From: an uncultured Clostridia bacterium
GTDB taxonomy: Bacteria; Bacillota; Clostridia; Oscillospirales; Ruminococcaceae
Direction of reading: 5' to 3'
DNA length: 54,975 nucleotides
Assembly: GCA_947627465.1 (NCBI GenBank)
Contig: CANQWD010000016.1
Coordinates: 1-54,975, forward strand
The translations under genes and the position numbers were made by a program. Of this stretch, positions 25,624-34,932 are shown in pieces. Below the pieces are notes generated by a model. That model was given only the letters and a program-made list of their open reading frames with translations. It did not search any database and had not been told where the DNA came from. Position 1 is the first letter of the stretch. Each line of letters opens with the position of its first letter.

Positions 25624-25945
25624 TTGCTGTATTACACAAAACGAGAAAGAAATTTTACGCATTTTACGGCGCTTTGCACAAATCATCCGGCAAAAAATGC
25701 AATACAACTTTTAAATTTATTCTTAATTTAAGATTTCTGCGTTTCTTTTCGTAAAATCCTGCAAGATTTTTTGATTCTTAATTCAAAAAGAAACATTTTT
25801 TCGTCTTGACATTGCTAACTTTATTTAGATCTCTTTTTCGGACTTTATCGGTTCCGTTCATCGAGCCGTAACAGAAGCGTATCCGACGCATTTTGCATAA
25901 GGCGAGAGTTTTTTTGGAAATTTTGTGAAAATTTCGTTATAGACG
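25624..25945. other. AT-rich intergenic region between divergent glnN and tmk
   Basis: About 320 bases with no open frame of note, no tRNA and no recognised RNA motif. It holds runs of T and A and the two divergent promoters at its ends. Confidence 0.5.
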
Positions 25946-25974
25946 TTGACTAAATCTGAAAAATGTGGTACAAT
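25946..25974 (+). promoter_or_regulatory. Sigma-A promoter of the tmk operon
   Basis: TTGACT, 17-base spacer, TACAAT with extended TGG; almost the same core as the promoter at 4940-4968. It ends 43 bases before the tmk ATG. Confidence 0.8.
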
Positions 25975-26017
25975 ATATAATGTATATTTATGAGAATATG
26001 AAAAGCAGGGTGTGTTG

Positions 26018-26689
26018 ATGAACAAAGGAAAAGTTATCGTTTTGGAGGGATTGGACGGCTGCGGAAAATCCACGCAGCTTGATTTGGCTCTTGATTTTCT
26101 ACAGAATAACGGAGTTGACTGCCGCAAGGTGAGTTTCCCGAACTATGACGCTTTAAGCGGCAAGATCATTCAACAGTATCTTGACGGTGAAATTCAATGT
26201 GATGGACGAAACGGCGCTTACGCAGCTTCCGCTATGTACGCGGTTGACCGCTATATCAGCTATATGACGGACTGGAAAAGCTTTTACGAGTCGGGTGGAG
26301 TTATCATCTCGGGGCGCTACACCACGTCAAATGCTATCTATCAGTTAACAAAACTGCCGGTTGAGGAGCATGAGCATTACCTTAATTGGCTGCGTGATTT
26401 TGAATATGGAAAGCTTGGACTGCCCGAACCCGATTTGGTGCTGTATCTAGATATGCCGGTCGAACTTTCGCAGAAGCTGTTGGATAAGCGTTATCTCGGC
26501 AACGAACAAAAAAAGGATATTCATGAGCGTGATTTGGCGTTTCAGCGTGAGTGCCGCAAAAGCGCTCTTTATGCCGCCAATCAATACGGCTGGAACATTG
26601 TCGACTGCTCCAACGGCGATTTCCCGCTGACTGTCGAAGCGGTTCACGAAAAAATCCGTTACGTTTTGAGGGGCTTGACAAATGCTTGA
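26018..26689 (+). CDS. tmk: Thymidylate kinase-like nucleoside monophosphate kinase
   Basis: A 223-residue protein with P-loop VLEGLDGCGKSTQLD, RYISYMTDW, the substrate-site GRYTTSNAIYQ (variant of the usual DRY) and the lid region KRYLGNEQKKDIHERD. It phosphorylates dTMP to dTDP for DNA synthesis if the call is right. The GRY variation is seen in a clostridial subgroup, so a second tmk elsewhere in the genome is possible. In-frame GTG (26012) and TTG (26015) precede the ATG chosen here. Its end overlaps the next start by 8 bases. Confidence 0.85.
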   Translation: MNKGKVIVLEGLDGCGKSTQLDLALDFLQNNGVDCRKVSFPNYDALSGKIIQQYLDGEIQCDGRNGAYAASAMYAVDRYISYMTDWKSFYESGGVIISGRYTTSNAIYQLTKLPVEEHEHYLNWLRDFEYGKLGLPEPDLVLYLDMPVELSQKLLDKRYLGNEQKKDIHERDLAFQRECRKSALYAANQYGWNIVDCSNGDFPLTVEAVHEKIRYVLRGLTNA

Positions 26690-27572
26690 GTTTCGTAAAG
26701 TTGAACTTGCCGATAGATCCCGCGTTGAGGAGTATCTGCGAAAATCAGATTTTCGCGGCTGCGAATACACGTTCGGCAATCTTTTGATGTGGAGCGATTT
26801 TTACGGCACCGAGATCTGCTTCGGCGACGGATTTTGTTTTGAAAAGACAGGCGGCGGCGCTGATACGATGTTCATTTATCCATACGGCGGAGGAAGCGTT
26901 GAAACGGCTGTAACCCAAATTAGAGAATATGCCGCGCAAAGCGGTCTGCCTTGCCTAATTTGCGCAAATAAAGTCATTACTCAGGAAATTCTCCAAAAAT
27001 TTCCCGATGCGAAAACCGAGTTGTATCGAGATTTTTGCGATTACGTGTATTCGGCTGACGATTTGAAAAATCTTAAGGGCAAGAAGTTCCACGCAAAGCG
27101 CAACCACCTTAACCGATTTTACGAGAACGACTGGACTTATGAGCCGTTAAGCGCTGCGAACATTTCCGAATGTCTCACTATGTGTGAGCTTTGGCGCGCC
27201 GAAAACGTTACGGACGGTTCTGAGGACGCAAAGGATAAAACAATCGAACTTGATGTCGTTAAGCGTTCGCTGAAGCTGTTCGATGAGTTGGGATATACGG
27301 GCGGAGTTCTCCGCGTGGATCAGGCGGTTCAGGCGTTTACGTTTGGGGAGAGGTCGGCGGCGGACACGTTCGTCGTCCACGTTGAAAAGGCGCTGCGCAA
27401 TTATCAGGGGACGTATGCAGCGATAAACCGCGAATTCGTGAGATCTCTAAACGGACGATATAAGTATATCAACCGCGAGGAGGATACGGGCGCGGAAAAT
27501 CTCCGCAAGGCAAAACTTTCTTACAATCCCGTGTTTTTGGAGGAGAAGTTTTTGATAACATTTTTGGAGTGA
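26682..27572 (+). CDS. DUF2156-like protein (lysyltransferase C-domain type)
   Basis: A 296-residue soluble protein with two GNAT-like halves. The landmarks are CEYTFGNLLMWSDFY, YRDFCDYVYSADDLKNLKGK and KFHAKRNHLNRFYEN, which match the DUF2156 domain found at the C terminus of MprF-type phosphatidylglycerol lysyltransferases. There is no membrane part here, so it is the stand-alone form, for which no firm function is known. It overlaps tmk by 8 bases and is translationally coupled to it. Confidence 0.8.
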   Translation: MLEFRKVELADRSRVEEYLRKSDFRGCEYTFGNLLMWSDFYGTEICFGDGFCFEKTGGGADTMFIYPYGGGSVETAVTQIREYAAQSGLPCLICANKVITQEILQKFPDAKTELYRDFCDYVYSADDLKNLKGKKFHAKRNHLNRFYENDWTYEPLSAANISECLTMCELWRAENVTDGSEDAKDKTIELDVVKRSLKLFDELGYTGGVLRVDQAVQAFTFGERSAADTFVVHVEKALRNYQGTYAAINREFVRSLNGRYKYINREEDTGAENLRKAKLSYNPVFLEEKFLITFLE

Positions 27573-27576
27573 GCCT

Positions 27577-27602
27577 ATGAAAATCGACAGCGTCGTTTTC
27601 AT
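27577..27602 (+). other. Intergenic hairpin
   Basis: atgaaaatcgac and gtcgttttcat form an 11-bp stem with one bulged T and a 3-base loop. It also contains a 12-codon frame starting at 27577. It may be a processing site or a remnant; no U tract follows. Confidence 0.4.
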
Positions 27603-27650
27603 AAGATCGGAATAATTTTAGAACAAATCAAATTTTAGGAGGAAAAAACA

Positions 27651-28196
27651 ATGATTTACATTTTTTTGGCGGACGGATTTGAGGAAACGGAAGCTATAGC
27701 TCCCATTGATATGCTGCGCCGCGCGGGAATGGATGTGGTGACTGTGGGTATTAAAAACGACGGCGTGAAAAGCTCTCATGGAGTTCCTGTGCTCTGCGAT
27801 ATGACCGATATGCAGGTTGAACTTGACGAGCGTCTGGAGATGATAATCCTCCCGGGAGGTATGCCCGGAACGCTGAACATTGAAGCTAATCCCGTTGTTC
27901 AAAAATCGATCGACTATTGCGTGGAACACAACATTCCGATAGGCGCGATTTGCGCCGCGCCGTCCATTCTCGGCAAGAAAGGCTTGCTTGACGGAAAGGA
28001 AGCGATTTGCTTCCCCGGCTTTGAGAAGTTTTTGACAGGCGCTAAACTCTCGGACAAAAAGGTCGTTACGGACGGAATTTTCACAACGGCGGCGGGCGCG
28101 GGGCTTGCTATTGAGTTTGGTTTGCGCTTGGTGGAAATACTCGGCGGCAAAGAAAAAGCCGACAGCGTTCGCAAGGCTATTCAATGCGCGAACTGA
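27651..28196 (+). CDS. DJ-1/PfpI family protein (YajL/ThiJ type)
   Basis: A 181-residue class I glutamine-amidotransferase-like protein: MIYIFLADGFEETEAIAPID with the conserved Glu, LPGGMPGTLN, and the nucleophile-elbow cysteine in GAICAAPSILGKKGLL. DJ-1 relatives act in protein and nucleotide deglycation or as stress chaperones; the activity here is unproven. taggagg lies before the ATG. Its last 13 bases overlap the cyclo-ligase gene. Confidence 0.88.
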   Translation: MIYIFLADGFEETEAIAPIDMLRRAGMDVVTVGIKNDGVKSSHGVPVLCDMTDMQVELDERLEMIILPGGMPGTLNIEANPVVQKSIDYCVEHNIPIGAICAAPSILGKKGLLDGKEAICFPGFEKFLTGAKLSDKKVVTDGIFTTAAGAGLAIEFGLRLVEILGGKEKADSVRKAIQCAN

Positions 28197-28714
28197 AACG
28201 GCAGCTCCGAAAAGAGCTTATTGCGCGGCGCAAGGCAATGAATGCGAGTGAAAAAGCCGCTGCCGACTTGGATATTTTCGAGCAAGTTAAACCGCTGCTT
28301 GACAAAGCAAGTTCGGTTTTCACTTACGCGTCAACGGATATCGAAGTCGACACTCGGCGCGTTATCGCGTACTGCATTGAACGCGGTATTCCAACGGCTC
28401 TGCCCGTAAGCGGCGACGAGGAACTTACATTCTGGTACATTGACAGTGCGGACAAGCTGCAAAAAGGACGTTTCAACATTGATGAGCCGCCGAAAACACA
28501 TCCCGCCGCAGCAGACGTGAAAACGCTGTGCGTCGTTCCCGCTCTTTGTGCGGACGGCATGGGGCTGCGGCTCGGCTACGGCAAGGGATATTACGACAGA
28601 TTTTTAAGCGGATTTGCGGGTTTGAGTGTTATTTTGTGTTACAAGGAGTTTAAGCGCGAGATTCCCGCAGAGCCGCATGACATCAGAGCAAACATTACAA
28701 TTTTTAACAGATAG
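28184..28714 (+). CDS. 5-formyltetrahydrofolate cyclo-ligase
   Basis: A 176-residue protein with the family signature: an N-terminal KRQLRKELIARRKAM basic helix, PVSGDEELTFWYI, and ADGMGLRLGYGKGYYDRFL for phosphate and folate binding. It converts 5-formyl-THF to 5,10-methenyl-THF with ATP, recovering the storage folate. It overlaps the DJ-1 gene by 13 bases and is followed 12 bases later by mltG. Confidence 0.9.
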   Translation: MRELKRQLRKELIARRKAMNASEKAAADLDIFEQVKPLLDKASSVFTYASTDIEVDTRRVIAYCIERGIPTALPVSGDEELTFWYIDSADKLQKGRFNIDEPPKTHPAAADVKTLCVVPALCADGMGLRLGYGKGYYDRFLSGFAGLSVILCYKEFKREIPAEPHDIRANITIFNR

Positions 28715-28726
28715 ACGGAGGTCATT

Positions 28727-30205
28727 ATGGACGAAAACCGCAGAGAAGACATCGAGGGAGAAGATAAGGAGTACATTCCGTACAGTGAGCTTTCCGAATT
28801 GAATGATAATGAGGAGCTTCTGAACGGGGAGCCTGAAGATTACGAGAGAACTATGGTTATGAACAGTATTCAAATACCCAAGCTCTCCGATGACGACAGC
28901 CGCGGGATAACGCCGCGCGACGAATTTACCGATTTGAACTCCGCGGACGATTTATCGGTAACCCGCACTATGAATTCCATAAGCGGAAACGAAGATCATG
29001 AGCCGAACGAAGCGCCGTCTGCGGAAAATTCCGTTAAAAAGCGCACTAAACGGAAAAAAATAAATCACACCAAAACTATGGGACAGGTGTTTTTGGGCGC
29101 GGTGATCTCTGTTTTTTGTTTGGGCGTAGGGATATTCTTATCAATTCAGCTGGTCGGAGCTATACGCGATGTTACTGGTATGGCAAAAACGCGTAAGGAG
29201 ATTGATTTTGAGATCACAGAAAATATGAGTGTGGATCAGATTATCGACGAACTTCACGAAAACGGGATCATAGATATGCCAGCGCTGATGAAGATGTATA
29301 TCAATTTTACAAAAAATCAAACGGGATTTTTAAACGGTCCTCATACCATAAATTCCGGTATGAGCTATACAAACATCATTAAAGCGCTTCAAACCGAAAA
29401 AGAGTTCACCGAAACCATTACCATTACTATCCCCGAGGGTCTTTCCGTTGTTGATATCGGTAAACTGCTTGAAGAAAACTATGTTTGCCGCGCTTCGGAT
29501 TTTGAAACTTATGTTAAATCCAAGCAAAATCGTTTTGAGTTCGAGGAGGGCTTGAAATCCAATTCAAACCGCGTATTTATGATGGAGGGATATCTTTTCC
29601 CCGATACGTATGAATTCTATGTCGTAGATTATCTGAAAGATCACCCGAATTACGACACAAGCACATGGGCAAAACAGGCTGCCGATAAGATGATGAACAA
29701 CTTTGACGACCACATTACCAAAAAGATGAAGACGCGTATGAAAGAGCTTAATATGTCGCTTGATCAGGTGGTAACGCTGGCTTCTATCATTCAGTGGGAG
29801 GGTAACGCGCCCGAAAATATGAACGTTATTTCCTCCGTATTCCACAACAGACTTAACGACCCGGATAACTTCCCTAATTTGCAGTCGGATACCATTTATA
29901 CCTATATAGACAAGACAATAAAGCCGCGGACAACATCTTCAAACAAGGCGCAAATGCAGAAAATCGAGAACGCTTACGACACTTATAAGTGTACCGGACT
30001 TCCTGCGGGACCGATAAATAATCCCGGTATGGACGCGATAAACGCCGCGCTTTATCCCGACGAGACCGATTATTACTACTTCCTCGTCGCGCGCGACGGA
30101 ACATTCTACTATGCACAAACGCACGAACAGCACGAGCAGAATATAATCGACGCCGATCTTCGTTGGGAACAAGAGCAGGGAGCAGAGGGCAATGATGTTG
30201 AGTAA
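28727..30205 (+). CDS. mltG: Endolytic murein transglycosylase MltG
   Basis: A 492-residue single-pass membrane protein. An acidic cytoplasmic tail (about 1-110) precedes a TM segment (about 115-138, VFLGAVISVFCLGVGIFLSI) and an extracellular YceG domain. The landmarks are ITIPEGLSVVDIGKLLEE (LysM-like), MEGYLFPDTYEF, LASIIQWEGN with the catalytic Glu, and NLQSDTIYTY. It cuts growing glycan strands and helps set their length. The long acidic tail is larger than in Bacillus. The U32 gene that overlaps its end by 14 bases matches the mltG-yrrN/yrrO order known in Bacillus. Confidence 0.93.
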   Translation: MDENRREDIEGEDKEYIPYSELSELNDNEELLNGEPEDYERTMVMNSIQIPKLSDDDSRGITPRDEFTDLNSADDLSVTRTMNSISGNEDHEPNEAPSAENSVKKRTKRKKINHTKTMGQVFLGAVISVFCLGVGIFLSIQLVGAIRDVTGMAKTRKEIDFEITENMSVDQIIDELHENGIIDMPALMKMYINFTKNQTGFLNGPHTINSGMSYTNIIKALQTEKEFTETITITIPEGLSVVDIGKLLEENYVCRASDFETYVKSKQNRFEFEEGLKSNSNRVFMMEGYLFPDTYEFYVVDYLKDHPNYDTSTWAKQAADKMMNNFDDHITKKMKTRMKELNMSLDQVVTLASIIQWEGNAPENMNVISSVFHNRLNDPDNFPNLQSDTIYTYIDKTIKPRTTSSNKAQMQKIENAYDTYKCTGLPAGPINNPGMDAINAALYPDETDYYYFLVARDGTFYYAQTHEQHEQNIIDADLRWEQEQGAEGNDVE

Positions 30206-31454
30206 CAAAAAAAGGGCCGAGCTGCTGTCTCCCGCCGGAGATATGGAAAGTCTCATATCCGCTTTGGATTTCGGCGCGGACGCCGTTTATCTCGCGGGAA
30301 AAACGTTCGGTATGCGTTCGGGAGCGAAGAATTTCACCGATAAGGAACTTGTTGCAGCCGTGCGGACTGCGCACAAAAGAGGCGCTAAAGTTTACATTAC
30401 CTGTAACACCGTTCCTTTAAACGGAGAAACGGACGAATTTCCCGAGTTTATCAAATCCGCGCAAGATGCGGGCGTGGACGCGGTTATCGCCGCGGATATC
30501 GGCGTTATCGCAATGGCAAAGGAATTTGCTCCGGGCATGGAAATTCACGCTTCAACGCAAACGGGCGTGGTAAATTGGCGAACGGCGGCGGAACTCTATA
30601 AAATGGAAGTAAAGCGCGTTGTATTAGCGCGCGAGGTCAGTCTTGAGGGAATAAAAGAGATACGCGCGAAAATTCCCGAGGATATGGAGATAGAGGTTTT
30701 CGTTCACGGCGCGATGTGCGTTTCATTTTCGGGGCGCTGTCTTATTTCGGAATATCTCACCGGCAGAAACGCCAATCGCGGCGAGTGCGCTCAGCCATGC
30801 CGCTGGGGCTACTATCTTATGGAGGAGACCCGTCCCGGACAGTTCTTTAAAGTATTTGAGGACGATGGCGGTTCGTATATCTTAAACTCGCGCGACATGT
30901 GTATGATAGAACATTTGGACGATCTCCTTGACGCGGGCGTTTACAGCCTTAAAATTGAGGGGAGAGCCAAATCCGCCTATTATACCGCGCTTACGACAAA
31001 TGCCTACCGTTCCGCCTTGGACTGTGCTTTAAAAGGCGAAAAGCCGCCGAAATGGGTTTTGGAGGAAGTGGATAAGATAAGCCACCGTCCTTACTGTACG
31101 GGATTTTTCTACGGACATCCCAACGAGGGGAGCGGCTCTCAAGACCCGAACGAAGTCACTAACGGCGGACAATATTTTGAAAGCAGCGGATATATTCGTG
31201 AGTATGATTTTGTGGCGACCGTAGACAATTGCGAAAACGGCGTTATGTACTTAACTACGCGCAATTTTTTTAAGCTTTCGGACGAGCTGGAGATTTTGGC
31301 TCCCGAAAGAGAGCCGATAAAATTCGCGCCGAAAAAAATGTTCGACGAAGACGGTGGGGAGATTGATACCGCCCGCCATGCAATGCGGAAAATCACGATA
31401 CTTTCGGATATTGTAGTTCCACCCCATTCTTTGCTGAGAAAACGCATAAATTGA
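30192..31454 (+). CDS. U32 family protein, TrhP-like
   Basis: A 420-residue protein with the U32 pattern: ELLSPAGDMESLISALDFGADAVYL, FGMRSGAKNF, EIHASTQTGVVNW, EIEVFVHGAMCVSFSGRCLISEYLTGRNANRGECAQPCRW (shown in two parts in the family signature), and SLKIEGRAKS. Once called peptidases, TrhP members help hydroxylate uridine 34 of tRNA and are thought to use a prephenate-derived prosthetic group and Fe-S cysteines. Bacillus has two paralogues here; only one is present in this operon. Two adjacent ATGs (30192, 30195) are possible starts. Confidence 0.85.
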   Translation: MMLSNKKRAELLSPAGDMESLISALDFGADAVYLAGKTFGMRSGAKNFTDKELVAAVRTAHKRGAKVYITCNTVPLNGETDEFPEFIKSAQDAGVDAVIAADIGVIAMAKEFAPGMEIHASTQTGVVNWRTAAELYKMEVKRVVLAREVSLEGIKEIRAKIPEDMEIEVFVHGAMCVSFSGRCLISEYLTGRNANRGECAQPCRWGYYLMEETRPGQFFKVFEDDGGSYILNSRDMCMIEHLDDLLDAGVYSLKIEGRAKSAYYTALTTNAYRSALDCALKGEKPPKWVLEEVDKISHRPYCTGFFYGHPNEGSGSQDPNEVTNGGQYFESSGYIREYDFVATVDNCENGVMYLTTRNFFKLSDELEILAPEREPIKFAPKKMFDEDGGEIDTARHAMRKITILSDIVVPPHSLLRKRIN

Positions 31455-31474
31455 TCGTATGAAAGGAGTTCGCT

Positions 31475-34279
31475 ATGTTTCGGTTCAAATTTCAGGATAA
31501 CTCTCTGCCGATTGATGAACGGGTCAACGCTTTGCTTAAGGAGCTTACGATCGACGAAAAGCTGTCGCTTCTTACCTGTAAACAGCAGAGTGTGGAGCGG
31601 CTTGAAATAAAGCCATGCAAAATTGGTACAGAAGCCGCGCGAGGCATTGTCAGCCGCAGCGCATTTAACGATGAGGTGCAGTTTGGCGAAGCGGCTACGA
31701 CTGTTTTTCCGGAGCCGTTTGGGCTTGCCGCATCATTTGATCCCGATTTGATGCACGAAATTGGCGTTATCGCTTCAACCGAGGCGCGGATCTTGAACAG
31801 AGAGGGAAAGTCATCGTTGTTTTTGTGGGCGCCTACGGTCGATCTGGAACGCGACCCGCGCTGGGGACGCACCGAGGAGGGCTACGGCGAAGATCCGTTC
31901 CTTACGGGCACTCTTGCGGCGGCGTATACCAAGGGCATGTTTGGCATGGACAGAAAACACGCGCGCACGATACCGACGCTTAAACATTTCTACGCGAACA
32001 ATCATGAGGAAGAACGCCGATCCGATAATGCTTCTGTTCCTATTCCTTTAAAGCATGATTATTACTTAAAACCCTTTGAACACGCGATAAAAAAAGGCGC
32101 GGCAAAAAGCGTTATGACCGCCTATAACGAGATAAACGGCGTTGAGGCGATATGCAATCCCGAAGCCGGCGAACTCAAAAAAGACGGGCTGCTTTTTTCG
32201 GTAACGGACGGTTGGGATTTGATACAGAATGTTACGCACCACAAAACCGATGTATGTAACGCCGAAGTGCTTGCGCGTGCTTTCAAGAACGGCGGCGCGG
32301 ATATAATAAACGACGACCTCGATGTAGTCGAGGCGGCGGCGCGGGAAGCTCTCGAACGCGGTTTAATATCCGAGAGCGATATAGACAACGCGCTTTTCGG
32401 CGCTTTAAAAGCCCGCTTTTTGCTTGGGGAATTTGACAGCGACTGCTCTTTTGACACGCTGCCGTCCAATCTTTTGTGCTGCGGCGAATATCAAAAAAAC
32501 GCTCTCCGAGCCGCCGAAGAAAGTATAACGCTTTTGCGGAATAAACACGGAGTTTTGCCGCTCAACCCAAAGGAAAGGTACTCGGTGATCGGAGTTCACG
32601 CGGATATGAATTTTCGCGATTGGTACACGGGTTATTCCGAAAAAATGCCGACTATTCTTGACGGTATTACCGCGCTTGTTGGCAGAGAGAATTTAAATTA
32701 CGAAACCGGAAACGATATTGTTGCGATACGCAATGCCAAGAACGGATTTTATTTCCGCGTCACCGAAGATGGTACGCCCGTTTGCGACGCGCCGCTCATC
32801 AACGAGCAATGCTTGCTGGAGCTTTTTGAATGGGGCGAGGGCGCGATTTCGTTAAAGTCAAAATATAACGGAAAATTTCTTTCGGACTGCGGCGTTATGA
32901 AGTTTTGCGCGGACGTGCCTTTTGGATGGTATGTCAAGGAAAAATTCTATATTGAGCGCCGCGGCGGTGAAATTTTGCTGAAAAATTGGCAGGGTCGTTA
33001 TTTGCAGATAAATACAAACCGTGAAATTACTGTCTGCGACAAAATCAAACCGCAGAAGAACTCGTTGTTCAATATAGAGGTATTCTCATCCGGTCTCGAC
33101 AGAGTGCGCCGCGCCATAATCGAAACGCAAAACACAATAGTTTTTTGCGGTAATTTTCCGCAGATCGGTGCGCGCGAGTGCTTTGACAGAAAAAATTTGC
33201 AGTTACCCGAAAGACAGCAGAAAATTGCCGAGGAGGTTTTAAAGTTCAAAGAAAACGCAGTTTTGGTGTTGGTCTCGGGATTTCCGTATTCAATAGCCGA
33301 CGATTTTACGACGGTGCTTCACACAGCGCATGCCGCTCCCGCTATGGGTGCGGCGGTGGCAAAAACGCTTTTCGGAAAGCTTTCGCCTGCGGGGCGCTGC
33401 CCCGTAACGTGGTACTCTTCCGAGAATGAACTTGGTTCGATCAAGGACTACAACATCATCGCCACGGAGAGTACCTATCGTTACTATAAGGGCAAGCCGC
33501 TTTTCCCGTTCGGCTTTGGGCTTACCTACACCGCGTTTAAATATGGGAGCCTGCAGCTTAACAAGACCGAATTTAACAGCGGTGAGCGCGTTGAAATAAC
33601 GATGGATATCAGCAATATCGGAATGTTCGGTTCGGATGAAGTCGTGCAGCTTTATGTAAAAGCGCCGAGATTTTCAAGCGCTGTTCCCAAAAAGGAGTTA
33701 AAGGCGTTTAAGAGAGTTCATATTGGCAAGTCGATGACGGCGTATGTAAAGCTCGGCTTTGATATTGACGAGTTGTCGATTTGGGACATAAACACAAACA
33801 GCCGAAAGCTTTTCGGCGGAGTTTACGAAATACAGATCGGCGCTTCAAGCGAAGATATCCGCCAAACCGTTGAGATTACCGTTAACAGCGAGGAGTATTT
33901 GGGAATAGACGTTACAAAACCCGTTCCCGCGGCGGCGTCTTGGGAATATGTCAGTGTGACGTTCCAATCGAGCAAGGCGCTTGAGGAATACGCGCTTTTG
34001 GAAGATTGGCAGAGCGGTTTGATTTACGAAAACTGTCGTCTGAACGGCGAGACAAAAGTTGAGATAGTTGCGTCAAATCCCGCGACGAGGACGTTTGTTA
34101 CGATCGTCGACGCTCAAAACGGGAGCGAATTCGCGAAAATCGAGGTTCCGCCAACAGGCGGTCTGACACGTTTTGAAACGTTTACCGCCGATATAAGCAT
34201 ACCTATAGGCATGTATAATTTGAAGATCTCTGCGGGCAATATGATCAGCCTGCGGTCATTCAGATTTTATAAGGAGTAA
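31475..34279 (+). CDS. Modular GH3 glycosidase with trefoil insert, Fn3-like and C-terminal CBM6-like domains
   Basis: A 934-residue cytoplasmic protein (no signal peptide). The N-terminal GH3 barrel (about 15-290) has WAPTVDLERDPRWGRTEEGY, PTLKHFYANN and the nucleophile D245 in FSVTDGWDL. The second GH3 domain is split by an insert (about 425-535) that looks like a fascin-type beta-trefoil (GAISLKSKYNGKFLS, LKNWQGRYLQI). PLFPFGFGLTYTAF leads to an Fn3-like domain (about 695-800), and the last ~120 residues resemble a CBM6 beta-sandwich. GH3 enzymes remove terminal beta-glucose or beta-xylose; it probably finishes oligosaccharides taken up after the GH5 enzyme acts. aaaggag precedes the ATG. 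Confidence 0.85.
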   Translation: MFRFKFQDNSLPIDERVNALLKELTIDEKLSLLTCKQQSVERLEIKPCKIGTEAARGIVSRSAFNDEVQFGEAATTVFPEPFGLAASFDPDLMHEIGVIASTEARILNREGKSSLFLWAPTVDLERDPRWGRTEEGYGEDPFLTGTLAAAYTKGMFGMDRKHARTIPTLKHFYANNHEEERRSDNASVPIPLKHDYYLKPFEHAIKKGAAKSVMTAYNEINGVEAICNPEAGELKKDGLLFSVTDGWDLIQNVTHHKTDVCNAEVLARAFKNGGADIINDDLDVVEAAAREALERGLISESDIDNALFGALKARFLLGEFDSDCSFDTLPSNLLCCGEYQKNALRAAEESITLLRNKHGVLPLNPKERYSVIGVHADMNFRDWYTGYSEKMPTILDGITALVGRENLNYETGNDIVAIRNAKNGFYFRVTEDGTPVCDAPLINEQCLLELFEWGEGAISLKSKYNGKFLSDCGVMKFCADVPFGWYVKEKFYIERRGGEILLKNWQGRYLQINTNREITVCDKIKPQKNSLFNIEVFSSGLDRVRRAIIETQNTIVFCGNFPQIGARECFDRKNLQLPERQQKIAEEVLKFKENAVLVLVSGFPYSIADDFTTVLHTAHAAPAMGAAVAKTLFGKLSPAGRCPVTWYSSENELGSIKDYNIIATESTYRYYKGKPLFPFGFGLTYTAFKYGSLQLNKTEFNSGERVEITMDISNIGMFGSDEVVQLYVKAPRFSSAVPKKELKAFKRVHIGKSMTAYVKLGFDIDELSIWDINTNSRKLFGGVYEIQIGASSEDIRQTVEITVNSEEYLGIDVTKPVPAAASWEYVSVTFQSSKALEEYALLEDWQSGLIYENCRLNGETKVEIVASNPATRTFVTIVDAQNGSEFAKIEVPPTGGLTRFETFTADISIPIGMYNLKISAGNMISLRSFRFYKE

Positions 34280-34281
34280 TT

Positions 34282-34932
34282 ATGAATAATTCGGAAATTT
34301 TTCCTCATATAGACCATACTCTGCTTCGCGCCACCGCTGCGGAAAGCGAAATTGAGACGCTGTGTGAGGAAGCGCTGAAATTCGGTACGGCGAGCGTATG
34401 CATACCCGCGAGTTATGTGAAATCGGCGCACAAGAAGTTCCCGTCGCTCAACATCTGCACGGTTATCGGTTTTCCGCTCGGATATTCTACGACCGCCATT
34501 AAATGCTTTGAAGCGCAAAACGCGATTGAAAACGGCGCGAATGAAATTGATATGGTGGTTAACCTCGGTTGGGTCAAGGACGGGAAATTCAGCGAGGTTG
34601 AAGCAGAGATAGCTGCGGTCAAAAAAGCTTGCAGCGATAAGATACTCAAGGTAATCATTGAAACATGTTACTTAACCGAAGATGAAAAAATCGAGCTTTG
34701 CCGTTGTGTTACCAATGCCAAAGCCGACTTCATTAAAACGTCTACCGGATTTGGTACGGACGGAGCGAAAATTGAGGATATTCGGCTGTTTAAAGAGCAT
34801 ATTGGCGAAAACGTCAAAATAAAAGCGGCGGGCGGCGTGAAAACCAAAGTCGACCTTGAAATGTTCTTAAACGAGGGCTGTGAGCGGATAGGCACAAGCT
34901 CCGCGGTTAAGCTGCTGACGGCAAAAGAATAA
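34282..34932 (+). CDS. deoC: Deoxyribose-phosphate aldolase
   Basis: A 216-residue TIM-barrel aldolase: IDHTLLRATAAESEIETLC, TVIGFPLGYSTT, EIDMVVNLGWVKDG, the LKVIIETCYL strand, DFIKTSTGFGTDGA with the Schiff-base Lys, and IKAAGGVKT with the second essential Lys. It splits 2-deoxyribose-5-phosphate to acetaldehyde and glyceraldehyde-3-phosphate. With deoB 458 bases downstream it forms a deoxynucleoside salvage unit. aaggag lies just before the ATG, and its stop shares a base with the next ATG. Confidence 0.94.
   Translation: MNNSEIFPHIDHTLLRATAAESEIETLCEEALKFGTASVCIPASYVKSAHKKFPSLNICTVIGFPLGYSTTAIKCFEAQNAIENGANEIDMVVNLGWVKDGKFSEVEAEIAAVKKACSDKILKVIIETCYLTEDEKIELCRCVTNAKADFIKTSTGFGTDGAKIEDIRLFKEHIGENVKIKAAGGVKTKVDLEMFLNEGCERIGTSSAVKLLTAKE

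Noticed and set aside
27577-27615. 12-codon frame before the DJ-1 gene
   Set aside because: No ribosome site of its own, and it coincides with a hairpin; kept only as a hairpin.
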